Shown one piece after another: positions 38,213 through 46,558 of a stretch of DNA of 64,000 nt. Location of the stretch: contig CAYWLS010000008.1 of the NCBI GenBank assembly GCA_964458605.1, positions 62,001 through 126,000 on the forward strand, read 5' to 3'. Position 1 is the stretch's first letter, and each line of letters starts with the position of its first letter. The notes under the pieces were generated by a model. That model was not told the origin of the DNA and searched no databases. It saw only the letters and a list, made by a program, of their open reading frames with translations. Origin of the DNA: JBBSNV01 sp964458605 (lineage in GTDB: Bacteria; Pseudomonadota; Alphaproteobacteria; Reyranellales; JAQSWP01). A program made the position numbers and the translations under genes.

Positions 38213-38562
38213 AACGCGGTGAGCTCTGGACCGTCTCGGGTAGCGCTGATTACGCCGGCAAGCCTAGACCGGCTGTCATCGTTCAAGACGATAGTTTTTC
38301 CGATACAGCATCCGTCATGATATGCGCCTTTACCAGCAACGATACCCAAGCTCCTCTTTTTCGTCTCCTTGTAACGCCGAATGAAAGAAACGGCTTGCGT
38401 GCTCCGTCCCGACTCATGATCGATAAGATCACCACCGTCGCCAGATCCAAATTGAGGAGCCGCATCGGACGTTTGGACGACGAAGATATCGTCCGCCTCA
38501 ATCGCGCAGTCTTGGTGTTCCTTGGTCTGGCGATAACGCCGGCAAGCAGTCGGCGCCAATGA
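38209..38562 (+). CDS. MazF/PemK-family endoribonuclease toxin
   Basis: 117-residue toxin of the MazF fold, which cuts mRNA at short sequences. MKRGELWTVSG, GKPRPAVIVQDDSF and the later SRLMIDKITTVARSKL (with the conserved D-K-I pattern) are typical. Translation is coupled to the antitoxin by an ATGA overlap. Like its partner it has a lower GC content than the surrounding genes. The pair sits between uvrA and the HMCES gene. Confidence 0.9.
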   Translation: MKRGELWTVSGSADYAGKPRPAVIVQDDSFSDTASVMICAFTSNDTQAPLFRLLVTPNERNGLRAPSRLMIDKITTVARSKLRSRIGRLDDEDIVRLNRAVLVFLGLAITPASSRRQ

Positions 38563-38596
38563 CATTGGGCAATCCGCTGACAAAAGTTGCCGCCTG

Positions 38597-39298
38597 ATGT
38601 GCGGACGTTTCGTACAGACCCGACCACCGGACGAGCTGCGCAAGCGGTTCAAGACCAAGAACCCGCTGGTCAATCCCGATCCGTCGCACAACATCGCGCC
38701 GACCCAGACGGCGTTGGTGGTGCGCTGGAATCGCGAGACCGACGAGCGCAGCCTGGACAAGCTGCGCTGGGGGCTGGTGCCGATGGGTGCGCCCGACCTG
38801 TCCTTCGCCGCCAAGCAGATCAACGCCCGCGCCGAGACCCTGACCGAGCGGCCTGCCTATCGCGAGGCCTATGTCAAACGTCGCTGCCTGGTGCCGATCG
38901 ATGCCTTCTACGAGTGGGAGAAGCGTCCCGATAGCACCAAGCAGCCTTATGCCGTGGCCATGCCCGATGGCGAGCCGATGGTGCTGGGCGGCTTGTGGGA
39001 ACGCTGGCGCGACAAGGCCACGCGCGAGATCACGCGCAGCTTCGCCATCGTCACCGTGCCGGCCAGCGACCAGCTCAGACCCCTGCACGAGCGCATGCCG
39101 CTGATCCTGGAAGAGAAGGACTGGCCGGCCTGGCTGGGCGAGACCCATGCCGATCCCGCCCCGCTGCTGCGCAGCTATAGCCGGGAACTGCGGGTCTGGC
39201 CGGTGTCCACGCGCGTCAACTCGGTCAGGAACAACGATTCCAGCCTGCTCGACGAGGTGGCGCCACCGCCCCTTGCCGGCGATCCCCCCAAACCATGA
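38597..39298 (+). CDS. HMCES/YedK-family abasic-site processing protein (SRAP domain)
   Basis: 233-residue SRAP protein that forms a covalent thiazolidine link to abasic sites in single-stranded DNA. The catalytic Cys2 follows the start Met directly (MCGRFVQ), which fixes the start at 38597. The other conserved residues are N76 in INARAET, E106 in FYEWEK and the histidine in LHERMP. It was probably next to uvrA before the toxin-antitoxin pair came between them. Confidence 0.95.
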   Translation: MCGRFVQTRPPDELRKRFKTKNPLVNPDPSHNIAPTQTALVVRWNRETDERSLDKLRWGLVPMGAPDLSFAAKQINARAETLTERPAYREAYVKRRCLVPIDAFYEWEKRPDSTKQPYAVAMPDGEPMVLGGLWERWRDKATREITRSFAIVTVPASDQLRPLHERMPLILEEKDWPAWLGETHADPAPLLRSYSRELRVWPVSTRVNSVRNNDSSLLDEVAPPPLAGDPPKP

Positions 39299-39304
39299 TT
39301 GGCG

Positions 39305-39721
39305 CTACGGCTTGGCGCTGTCCTGGCCGAACACGACGCGATGGCCGTCGATCGTGGTAACCACGATCTCGCGCATGCCGTAATCGGTATCGCGCGGCGG
39401 CGTACAATCGCCGCCACGCGCGGACGGCTCGCGATGCAGGGCATCGACATGGTCGGCATGCAGATAGGTGAACCAGCTGTGCGAGCCGGTCTGGCCCGCC
39501 GGCAGGTCGGTGGGGCAATGGCCCAGCATCACGCGCACCCCGTCGCGCACCGCCAGCCGCCAGTCGCTGCCTTCGGGCCATTCGATGCGAAAGCCCAGCA
39601 CGTCCCGATAATAGGCGGCGCTCCTTTCCAGGTCGCGCACCGCCAGCACACAGGCGAAATGGCTGATCTTGCCCGCCCATCTCCGCCTACCCCCGCCGGG
39701 CGGCCGCCTAGGCCGCATCAT
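39305..39721 (-). CDS. VOC-superfamily (glyoxalase/bleomycin-resistance fold) protein
   Basis: About 138 residues with one VOC module. ISHFACVLAVRDLERSAAYY is the usual first strand and helix, and the rest includes YRDVLGFRIEWPEGSDWRLA. Members bind a metal and act as lyases, dioxygenases or drug-binding proteins; the function here is not assigned. The start lies inside the end of the upstream VOC gene (two adjacent ATGs at 39721 and 39718), so the two are co-translated. Both genes seem to have diverged widely from each other. Confidence 0.75.
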   Translation of the reverse strand: MMRPRRPPGGGRRRWAGKISHFACVLAVRDLERSAAYYRDVLGFRIEWPEGSDWRLAVRDGVRVMLGHCPTDLPAGQTGSHSWFTYLHADHVDALHREPSARGGDCTPPRDTDYGMREIVVTTIDGHRVVFGQDSAKP

Positions 39722-40181
39722 AGACCGCCTGCAAGGTGGCAATGTCGAGCTTCTGCATCTTCATCACGGCCTCCATCACCGCCTTCGCCTTGGCGGGGCT
39801 ACCCTCGTGCAGCATCTTACGCAATTCGATCGGCACGATCTGCCACGACAGGCCGTATCGGTCCTTGACCCATCCGCATTGCCCGCTGCCGTCGGCGGAC
39901 AGCTTGGCCCACATCGCTTCGATCTCGTTCTGGTCGCGGCAGTTGACGGTGAGGGAAATCGCCTCGCTGAACTTGAAGAACGGTCCGCCGTTGAGCGCCA
40001 CGAAATCCTGGCCATCGAGCGTGAATTCGACCGTCAGCACCTGGCCCGCCTTGCCGCCAGGGCCATCCGCGGCATACCGCGTGACGGTACCCAGTCGGGA
40101 ATTGGCGAACACCGACACATAGAAGCGCGCGGCCTCCTCGGCCTGGGTGTCGAACCACAAGCTGGTGACGATCTTCTGCAT
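39708..40181 (-). CDS. PhnB-like VOC-superfamily protein
   Basis: 157-residue protein of the PhnB/3-demethylubiquinone-methyltransferase-like glyoxalase group. Marks are KIVTSLWFDTQAEEAARFYV at the start, FTLDGQDFVALNGGPFFKFS in the middle, and CGWVKDRYGLSWQIVP near the end, all standard for the group. The biochemical role of this group is mostly unknown. It overlaps the following VOC gene by about 14 bases. Confidence 0.88.
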   Translation of the reverse strand: MQKIVTSLWFDTQAEEAARFYVSVFANSRLGTVTRYAADGPGGKAGQVLTVEFTLDGQDFVALNGGPFFKFSEAISLTVNCRDQNEIEAMWAKLSADGSGQCGWVKDRYGLSWQIVPIELRKMLHEGSPAKAKAVMEAVMKMQKLDIATLQAVYDAA

Positions 40182-40236
40182 GGCGCACTCCTCGATGGAA
40201 AAGAGATTCTACCGTTAGACCATCCGGGCGGTTCTC

Positions 40237-40965
40237 CTAGCGGCCGCCGGCCACGTCGATATTGGCGCCGGTGACGTAGGACGACGCGTCGCTCAGCAGC
40301 CAGACGATGGCCTGGGCGACTTCCTCGGCACGGCCGGCGCGACCCAGCGGCGTCTGCGCCCCCAGCATGTGCGCCCGATCGGGTCGGCCGCCGCTGGCAT
40401 GGATGTCGGTGTCGATCAGACCCGGCCGCACCGCATTGACCCGCACGCCCTTTGGCGCCAGTTCCCTGGCCAGGCCGACCGTCAGGGTGTCGATCGCGCC
40501 CTTGCTGCCGGCATAGTCGACATATTCGTTGGGTGCGCCCAGCCGGGCGGCCATCGACGATACCAGCACGATCGCCCCGCCACGCTTCACCCGTCGCGCC
40601 GCCTCGCGTGCGGTGAGGTAGGCGCCGATCGCATTGACCTCGAAGACGCGGCGCAGCCGGTCGACGGAAATTTCCGCAAGCGTCGCCGCCGGCGCGACGA
40701 TGCCGGCATTGATCACAACGCCGCGCAACGCACCCAGTGCCTCCGCCGCATCGAACAGCGCTGCCACGTCGGCCTCGCTGGCGACGTCGCCCGCCACCGC
40801 GACGGCCGTCCCGCCGGCCTGCTCGACCGCCCGCAGCGTGGCATCGGCGGCATCGCGCCGCGCGGCGTAGCCGATGGCCGGCGACCAGCCATGCCGCGCC
40901 GCCAAGATCGCGGTGGCCCGACCGATGCCCCGGCTGCCGCCGGTGATGACCAGGCTCTGGCTCAT
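40237..40965 (-). CDS. SDR-family oxidoreductase
   Basis: 242-residue classical short-chain dehydrogenase. It has the cofactor loop VITGGSRGIGRATAI, the NAG motif as VVINAGIVAP, the serine in VSSMAARLG and the catalytic YAGSK. The end has GRAGRAEEVAQAIVWLLSDA and TGANIDVAGGR. The basic residues after strand 2 (AARRD) suggest NADP(H). The ATG at 40965 follows TAGGAG. The substrate is unknown; it lies in the same direction as the VOC pair. Confidence 0.9.
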   Translation of the reverse strand: MSQSLVITGGSRGIGRATAILAARHGWSPAIGYAARRDAADATLRAVEQAGGTAVAVAGDVASEADVAALFDAAEALGALRGVVINAGIVAPAATLAEISVDRLRRVFEVNAIGAYLTAREAARRVKRGGAIVLVSSMAARLGAPNEYVDYAGSKGAIDTLTVGLARELAPKGVRVNAVRPGLIDTDIHASGGRPDRAHMLGAQTPLGRAGRAEEVAQAIVWLLSDASSYVTGANIDVAGGR

Positions 40966-41196
40966 GCCCCACACTCCTACCGGCACGCCGAAGGCGTAGC
41001 CCGACCAACCTCGACGGCCAACCCGACAGGGGATGCGCAGGCCTGCCCGATATGAGGGTGCAAACCTGGCCGGCTCAAGCGGGGACCGTCGCCTGCCCAA
41101 TAAGCATAGTGGTTATTTGCTATGCAGCATTTGCGCTTAGGGCCTTGTTTCTGTTATGAAATTTTCCGACACCCTCAAAAATTAATAAGTTGTAAA

Positions 41197-41225
41197 TTGA
41201 CACTTAACTTATACCAGTGGATAGT
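41197..41225 (+). promoter_or_regulatory. Probable sigma70 promoter of the polyproline protein gene
   Basis: TTGACA at 41197-41202, a 17-bp spacer and GATAGT at 41220-41225, 42 bp before the start codon. It lies in a strikingly AT-rich patch (41140-41230). The 300-bp gap 40966-41267 holds no other recognisable gene or site. Confidence 0.5.
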
Positions 41226-41267
41226 TCGTGAGTTGCGCATATGCAACGCACCTGTTGGGGGTCCTTC

Positions 41268-41558
41268 ATGACATTGCTCAAGACCTCAGCGCTCGCGGCC
41301 GGGATCGCCCTGGCCTTGTCTTTCGGTTCCCTGTCGGTCAATGCCGCAACGACCACCAGCGGCAGCAAGATCGCCAAGGCGCCGGGTATCGAACTGGCTG
41401 CCTGCGGCGCGCCGAACGCCAAATGCGGCAGTGGCAGCGGCGGGACCGGCATCACGCCGCCGCCGCCGCCGCCTCCCCCGCCGCCGCCGCCACCACCTCC
41501 GCCACCGCCCAGCGGCAGCGGCAATGGCGGCAACGGGCCGATCCGGCCGTCCTACTAA
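41268..41558 (+). CDS. Small secreted polyproline protein
   Basis: 96-residue protein I do not recognise. A clear signal peptide (TLLKTSALAAGIALALSFGS, likely cleavage at VNA-ATT) leads to a mature part of about 70 residues. This has two cysteines (AACGAPNAKCGSG), 18 consecutive prolines encoded at 41457-41510, and a Gly/Ser-rich end. The ATG at 41268 follows GGGGG at good spacing, and there is a promoter upstream and a terminator downstream, so it is a real single-gene unit. The proline run would need EF-P for translation and should form a stiff extended rod. The function is unknown. Confidence 0.72.
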   Translation: MTLLKTSALAAGIALALSFGSLSVNAATTTSGSKIAKAPGIELAACGAPNAKCGSGSGGTGITPPPPPPPPPPPPPPPPPPSGSGNGGNGPIRPSY

Positions 41559-41586
41559 GCCCACCGATCAAATCGGATCGACCGAC

Positions 41587-41615
41587 TCGGCCGCCTTCGG
41601 GCGGCCGATCCTTTT
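41587..41615 (+). terminator. Intrinsic terminator after the polyproline gene
   Basis: A 9-bp perfect stem, TCGGCCGCC / GGCGGCCGA (41587-41595, 41600-41608), with a stable TTCG loop, followed by TCCTTTT. It lies 28 bp after the stop and just before the convergent RidA-like gene. Confidence 0.75.
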
Positions 41616-41620
41616 GGCGC

Positions 41621-42010
41621 TCAGGCCTTGGCGGCGATCGCCTCGATCTCGACCAGAAAGGACGGATCGGCCAGGGCATGCACGATCAGCAGGGTCGAGG
41701 CCGGCGGCACGGCGCCGATGAACCTGTCGCGCACCGCGCGATATGTCGGCACGAAGCGCGCATCGGTCAGATAGACCTGGATCCGCACCAGATCGGACGC
41801 CGCCATTCCCGCGTCCTTGAGGATCGCCAGCACGTTGCGCCAGGCAAGCTCGCATTGCTTCTCGATGCCAAGGCCGGGTTTGCCCTTCTTGTCGACGCCC
41901 ACCTGCCCCGAAGCGAACACCAGCCGCGCATTGGCCGGCAGTTCGATGGCATGGCTGTAGCGGCCGCCCGGCGGCGCGATGGTCGTGGGATTGCGGACGA
42001 TCAGGCCCAT
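41621..42010 (-). CDS. RidA/YjgF-family protein without the catalytic arginine
   Basis: 129-residue RidA-fold protein. Family motifs are LVFASGQVGVDKKGKPG, ILKDAGMAASDLVRIQVYLT and the ending FLVEIEAIA. In active RidA (imine/enamine deaminase) the sequence PARS places an essential arginine; here the equivalent stretch reads PPASTLL, with Ser at that place. It therefore probably lacks classical deaminase activity, like several other Rid subgroups, and may act on another substrate. It is divergent from trmFO. Confidence 0.87.
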   Translation of the reverse strand: MGLIVRNPTTIAPPGGRYSHAIELPANARLVFASGQVGVDKKGKPGLGIEKQCELAWRNVLAILKDAGMAASDLVRIQVYLTDARFVPTYRAVRDRFIGAVPPASTLLIVHALADPSFLVEIEAIAAKA

Positions 42011-42105
42011 GGATTTCCCCCTTGAGATGCCGCGGCCCGCTGCATTGCGCCGCGCACCTCAAGAGACTAAGTCTTTGGCCGGACCAAAGCCAAGCGGGAC
42101 GAGAA

Positions 42106-43488
42106 ATGGCGGCATCGACCAATCCTGTGCATGTGATCGGCGGCGGCCTGGCCGGCAGCGAAGCGGCCTGGCAGGTGGCGCAGGCCGGCGTGCCGGTGGT
42201 GCTGCACGAAATGCGGCCGCTGCGCGGCACCGAAGCGCATCAGACCGATGGTCTGGCGGAACTGGTCTGTTCCAATTCGTTCCGCTCCGACGACGCCATG
42301 AACAATGCCGTCGGCCTGCTGCACGAGGAGATGCGACGCGCCGGTTCGGTGATCCTGCGGGCGGCCGACGCCAACCAGGTGCCGGCCGGCGGCGCGCTGG
42401 CGGTCGATCGGCACGGCTTTTCGGCCGCCGTCGAAGCCGCCATCCGTGCCCAGCCCCTGATCGAGATAAGTCGCGGCGAGATCGCCGGCCTGCCGCCCGA
42501 CCACTGGGACAGCGTGGTGATCGCCACCGGCCCGCTGACCTCTCCGGCGCTGGCGGAAGCGATAAAGGGCCTGACCGGCGAAGATTCCCTGGCGTTCTTC
42601 GACGCCATCGCGCCGATCGTGCACAAGGACAGCATCGATTTCGGCCAGGCCTGGTTCCAGTCGCGCTACGACAAGGCCGGGCCCGGCGGCGACGGCGCCG
42701 ACTACGTCAACTGCCCGCTCGACAAGGCGCAATACGAGGGCTTCATCGCCGCGCTGCTGGCGGGCGAGAAAACCGACTTCAAGGAATGGGAAGCCAGCAC
42801 GCCCTATTTCGAGGGCTGCCTGCCGATCGAGGTGATGGCCGCGCGCGGCATCGATACCTTGCGCTATGGGCCGATGAAGCCGGTCGGCCTGACCGACCCG
42901 CGCACCGGCCGGCGGCCCCATGCGGTGGTGCAACTGCGCCAGGACAACGCCCTGGGCAGCCTCTACAACATGGTGGGTTTCCAGACCAAGCTGAAGCACG
43001 GCGAGCAGACGCGCATCTTCCGCACCATCCCTGGCCTGCAGAACGCCCAATTTGCCCGGCTGGGCGGGCTGCACCGCAACACCTTCATCAACAGCCCGCG
43101 CCTGCTCGATGCCACGCTGCGCTTGAAGGCGATGACGCGGCTGCGCTTTGCCGGCCAGGTCACCGGCGTGGAAGGCTATGTCGAGAGCGCCGCGGTCGGC
43201 CTGCTGGCCGGACGTTTTGCCGCCGCCGACCGGCTGGGCCAGACGATCGCACCGCCGCCGCCCAGCACGGCACTGGGGGCGCTGCTGGCCCATATCACGG
43301 CCAATGCCGACGCCCGGACGTTCCAGCCGATGAACGTCAATTTCGGCCTGTTTCCCGAATTGCCGGTCGATCACGCCAAATGGGGCAAGAAAGGTCCGCG
43401 CGGCAAGGATCGCAAGCAGGCGCTGGCGCAACGCGCGCTGGAAGATCTGGCCGTGTGGCTCGGCACCGCGCGCCAAGCGGCGGAATAG
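42106..43488 (+). CDS. trmFO: Methylenetetrahydrofolate-tRNA-(uracil-5-)-methyltransferase TrmFO
   Basis: 460-residue flavoprotein that makes the 5-methyluridine at position 54 of tRNA, using methylene-THF and FADH2. The FAD loop is VIGGGLAGSEAAW (about residues 10-22). The conserved cysteines lie in LVCSNSFRSDD and YFEGCLPIEVMA. The later GLHRNTFINSPRLL and FQPMNVNFGLFPEL are family signatures. The ATG at 42106 gives the normal length. Its stop abuts the convergent squalene-synthase-like gene. Confidence 0.97.
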   Translation: MAASTNPVHVIGGGLAGSEAAWQVAQAGVPVVLHEMRPLRGTEAHQTDGLAELVCSNSFRSDDAMNNAVGLLHEEMRRAGSVILRAADANQVPAGGALAVDRHGFSAAVEAAIRAQPLIEISRGEIAGLPPDHWDSVVIATGPLTSPALAEAIKGLTGEDSLAFFDAIAPIVHKDSIDFGQAWFQSRYDKAGPGGDGADYVNCPLDKAQYEGFIAALLAGEKTDFKEWEASTPYFEGCLPIEVMAARGIDTLRYGPMKPVGLTDPRTGRRPHAVVQLRQDNALGSLYNMVGFQTKLKHGEQTRIFRTIPGLQNAQFARLGGLHRNTFINSPRLLDATLRLKAMTRLRFAGQVTGVEGYVESAAVGLLAGRFAAADRLGQTIAPPPPSTALGALLAHITANADARTFQPMNVNFGLFPELPVDHAKWGKKGPRGKDRKQALAQRALEDLAVWLGTARQAAE

Positions 43489-44397
43489 TCAGAAGCGGCG
43501 CACCGAGGCCTTCCAGGCCAGGCGCAACTGGCGCGCCAGCGGCGGCAGATCCGTCTTGGGGTGATAGACGTCGTAGCGGAATCGCGCCAGCCGCGACAGG
43601 TAGCCGTCCAGCAGCGCCGCCGGCATCAGCGCCGGCAAGGCCGCCGCCGGTATGCCGACGCGCAGCTTGCGTGCCTGGCGCAGATGGCGCCGTGCCTCCG
43701 AAGCGATGCCGGCCACCACCACCGCCAGCGCCTTGGGCTTGCGCCGCTCGAACACGTCGCCGGGCGTCAGCCCGGCCTTGGCCAGCCGATCCGCCGGCAG
43801 ATAGAGCCGGCGCGGCGCGGCGTGGAAGGGAATGGCGCGCAGCAGCCCGGTCAGGGCCCAGGCGACGCCGATATCGTGACCGGCCTGCAAGGTGCGCGGC
43901 TGGGTGGCGCCCAGGCAATGCAGGATCAGCCGCGTCAGCCCGGCCGAGGTCGCCTCGGCATAGCGCTCCAGCGCCGCCAGATCGGCGGGCGGCTCGTTCT
44001 GCAGATCGAAGGTGCGCGCCTCGAGCAGCGCGGAGAACGGCGCGCGCGGCAGGTCGAAACGCGATACCGCTTCGGCCAGGGGCTGCACCACCTGGTGCCG
44101 CAGCACCTTGCCGTCGTAGATGCCGTCGAGCGCATCGCGCCACCACTGCAGGCGGATATGGCCCAGGATCGGCTCGCTGACCAGTTCGCGGGTGCGCGCC
44201 ACTTCGCTGTTGAACGCCAGCAGCGCGAACACGGCGGCGCGGGCCTCTTCCGGCGCGAACAACCCGCACAGGTAGCGATCGTAGTCGCGCTGGCGCACCA
44301 GCTCGGCGCAATGGCGATTGTCGTCCGGCGCGGCGTGGGCCTTGCCCGAAATACCCGCCGCCAGACTGGCCGCGCCGTTGGTTCCGCTTTGCGTCAT
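43489..44397 (-). CDS. Squalene/phytoene-synthase-fold protein, NDUFAF6-like
   Basis: 302-residue all-helical protein of the squalene/phytoene synthase superfamily. RDYDRYLCGLFAPEEARAAV and RLQWWRDALDGIYDG fit the NDUFAF6-like branch. The second aspartate-rich site of real synthases (D-V-G-E-x2-Q-L-T-N-x-x-R-D) reads DIGVAWALTGLLRAIPFH and has lost its key acids, so prenyl transfer is unlikely. Mitochondrial NDUFAF6 helps assemble complex I. An NDUFAF3-like gene lies 2 kb away, supporting that role by association. It is divergent from another protein of this fold. Confidence 0.8.
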   Translation of the reverse strand: MTQSGTNGAASLAAGISGKAHAAPDDNRHCAELVRQRDYDRYLCGLFAPEEARAAVFALLAFNSEVARTRELVSEPILGHIRLQWWRDALDGIYDGKVLRHQVVQPLAEAVSRFDLPRAPFSALLEARTFDLQNEPPADLAALERYAEATSAGLTRLILHCLGATQPRTLQAGHDIGVAWALTGLLRAIPFHAAPRRLYLPADRLAKAGLTPGDVFERRKPKALAVVVAGIASEARRHLRQARKLRVGIPAAALPALMPAALLDGYLSRLARFRYDVYHPKTDLPPLARQLRLAWKASVRRF

Positions 44398-44487
44398 CGT
44401 CGCGCCCGAATTCGATTCCGATTATGGAGTTTATGCCATAAACCACAGCCGGCACGCCATGTTAGGGGCACAGCCAGCCGCAGGACA

Positions 44488-45324
44488 ATGATCACGACAA
44501 CTGACAGCGACCTTGCCGCGATCCTGATTGCCGGCAACAGCCCCGATGTGGTGCTGATGACATGGGCCGGCAAGGCGCTGCCCGCCGCACTGCAGGGACT
44601 TCACCGTGACATGCTGGCGGCGTTGCGACTGGTTCGCGGCTTGACCCGGCATGCGCCTGCGGATGCCGACACCCTGGCGGCACTGGCGCAATCGCTCGAG
44701 GCCGCGGCGCGCGGGGGCGCCTCGCGTGGCCTGGCCGGCGAGGCGATCGTCCTGGCCTCGCCGGCGATCGCCGCTCTGAGCGCCAGCCTGCTGCAGGCGA
44801 CGCGGCGGGAGCTGACGATGAGGCGGCGCGGCGAAGCGCTGTTCCCGGGCTGGAGCGATTTCTACAGCCATGCGCGCTTTGCCATGGTGCCGGTGGGCCG
44901 CACCCTGCTGGACGGCGCCGGCATTGGCCAACCGGCCACGCTCGATGCCATGGATGCGTTGATGACGGCGGTGGCGCTGATCGGCGCGCTGCAGGAGGCC
45001 GGACAGCGCTGCCGGCAAAACGGCGCCGTCGCGCTGCCGCTGCAATGGCTGGGCGGCGCGGAAGGGGCGCAAGGCCTGGCCGGGCGACGCTGCTCGGACG
45101 TGCTGCGCAGGGGCTTCGATCGCGGCGCCGACCGGGCCCGGGAATTGCTCGCGCTGGCCGGACCAAGCCGCGCCGGGGGCCCGATCGGACCCTATTCGGC
45201 GCGGCTGCTGCTGCTCGGCCAACGCCTGCTGCGACGGCTGCAACGGCGCGATCCGCTGGCACAGCGGATCGGGCTGGGCTGGTTCGACAGCCTTGCGCTT
45301 CGACTGGCCAGGCTCGGTCCTTGA
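44488..45324 (+). CDS. Uncharacterised helical protein, weak squalene/phytoene-synthase resemblance
   Basis: 278-residue protein rich in Ala, Leu and Arg with no clear catalytic motif. The helical pattern, the AGIGQPATLDAMDALMTAVA segment and the location 90 bp from a squalene-synthase-fold gene suggest a degenerate relative, but this is weak. The ATG at 44488 has only AGGA close upstream. Codon use with high third-position GC across the frame supports real coding. No function is assigned. Confidence 0.55.
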   Translation: MITTTDSDLAAILIAGNSPDVVLMTWAGKALPAALQGLHRDMLAALRLVRGLTRHAPADADTLAALAQSLEAAARGGASRGLAGEAIVLASPAIAALSASLLQATRRELTMRRRGEALFPGWSDFYSHARFAMVPVGRTLLDGAGIGQPATLDAMDALMTAVALIGALQEAGQRCRQNGAVALPLQWLGGAEGAQGLAGRRCSDVLRRGFDRGADRARELLALAGPSRAGGPIGPYSARLLLLGQRLLRRLQRRDPLAQRIGLGWFDSLALRLARLGP

Positions 45325-45435
45325 CGGCACTTCTGCTGGCCGTTGCAAAAAACCCTGCCGTTCTAACGGTTTGCGGTACCTGAGTGCTGTGGTAGAATTT
45401 TAGGCATCACATCTAGCTCGAGGGGGAGCGTTGCG

Positions 45436-46050
45436 ATGGGTGCCATTCTTCAATCGCTGCAAAAGACGGTGGTTGCCGGCTTCGTCCTGCTGGTGATCAT
45501 CTTCATCGTAGTCAAACTGACCGTGCCGGGGAGCTGGGCCTTCTTCGACACCGAGTGGATCAAGTTCGTGGTGCGCTGGCTGCACGTGCTGAGCGGCGTC
45601 ATGTGGATCGGCCTGCTCTACTACTTCAACTTCGTGCAGACGCCCAGCATGCCGCAGATTCCGGACGAGCAGAAACCGGCGGTCAGCAAGGTGATCGCGC
45701 CCCGAGCGCTGTTCTGGTTCCGCTGGGGCGCCATGTCGACCATCGTGTTCGGCCTGATCCTGGCCGGCATGAACGGCTACCTGCTCAACGCCCTGACCCT
45801 GGGCATCGTCAAGTCCGGCACCACCGGCGCCGCCACGATCGGCATCGGCATGTGGCTGGGCATCGTCATGTGGTTCAATGTCTGGTTCATCATCTGGCCG
45901 AACCAGAAGATCGCGCTGGGCATCGTCAACGCGCCGGCCGACGCCAAGCCCAAGGCCGCCAAAGCGGCCGGCCAGGCCTCGCGCATCAACGTGTTGCTGT
46001 CGGTGCCCATGCTGTTCTGCATGATCGCGCAGTCCCATGGCGGGCTCTGA
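45436..46050 (+). CDS. Urate-hydroxylase PuuD-like integral membrane protein
   Basis: 204-residue membrane protein with about four to five helices (VVAGFVLLVIIFIVVKLTV, FVVRWLHVLSGVMWIGLLYY, TIVFGLILAGMNGYLL, MWLGIVMWFNVWFIIWPNQK). It matches the membrane part of PuuD-type proteins but lacks their C-terminal cytochrome c domain, with no CxxCH. Two histidines (WLHVLSG and the C-terminal QSHGG) could bind haem. No purine genes are nearby, so the urate role should not be assumed. The start follows GAGGGGGAG, and a strong terminator follows the stop. Confidence 0.75.
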   Translation: MGAILQSLQKTVVAGFVLLVIIFIVVKLTVPGSWAFFDTEWIKFVVRWLHVLSGVMWIGLLYYFNFVQTPSMPQIPDEQKPAVSKVIAPRALFWFRWGAMSTIVFGLILAGMNGYLLNALTLGIVKSGTTGAATIGIGMWLGIVMWFNVWFIIWPNQKIALGIVNAPADAKPKAAKAAGQASRINVLLSVPMLFCMIAQSHGGL

Positions 46051-46072
46051 TCCGGCGCCACGACGCTGAAAG

Positions 46073-46098
46073 CGGGGCCTGCGGGCCCCGTTTTTTTT
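46073..46098 (+). terminator. Intrinsic terminator after the PuuD-like gene
   Basis: A 7-bp stem CGGGGCC/GGCCCCG with loop TGCG (46073-46090), followed by eight T. This is the clearest rho-independent terminator in the window. Confidence 0.92.
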
Positions 46099-46150
46099 GG
46101 ACAGCGACCGGGACCGCGAATCCGCCGCTTCGAGCGGCGCGGCGAGCCCT

Positions 46151-46540
46151 TTACGGAATCGGCAGCAGCGCCGCCGCCACCAGCCGGGCCTCGGCCAGCA
46201 GCACGTTGTAGGTGCGGCAGGCGCCGCCGGTATCCATTACATCGGCCACCACGCCCATGTCGCGCAATTGCTGGCGCAATCCGCTGTCCAGCGGCACGGG
46301 CCGCGGACCGGCGCCGAACAGCAGGATCTCGCAGCGGCGGCCCTCGGCGAATAGCGGCGCCAGGCTGGCGAAGCTCAGTCCGCGCCAGTCCGCCACCGGC
46401 CAGGGCAGGGTCAGCTTGGGCATGACCAGCACCGCGCCGTCATGCTGCAGGTTGCTGACGCGGAAGCGCCCGCCGCCATAGGACTGGATGACCTGCAGCT
46501 CGTCGGGACGCGGCGTGGGCAGGGTCTTGTCGTCGATCAT
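46151..46540 (-). CDS. Mth938-domain protein (NDUFAF3-like)
   Basis: 129-residue Mth938/DUF498 protein, including VIQSYGGGRFRVSNLQHDGA, EILLFGAGPRPVPLDSGLR and MDTGGACRTYNVLLAEAR. The human relative NDUFAF3 assembles respiratory complex I, and linkage of this family to secF is a known alphaproteobacterial pattern. Here it follows secF by 18 bp as last gene of yajC-secD-secF. Its bacterial role may be membrane assembly of complex I. Confidence 0.9.
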   Translation of the reverse strand: MIDDKTLPTPRPDELQVIQSYGGGRFRVSNLQHDGAVLVMPKLTLPWPVADWRGLSFASLAPLFAEGRRCEILLFGAGPRPVPLDSGLRQQLRDMGVVADVMDTGGACRTYNVLLAEARLVAAALLPIP

Positions 46541-46558
46541 GCTGCCCTTGCGCGCCGC

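Noticed and set aside
45436..46050. Urate oxidation function
   Set aside because: The protein lacks the cytochrome c domain of PuuD and no purine-degradation genes are linked, so only the membrane family is called.
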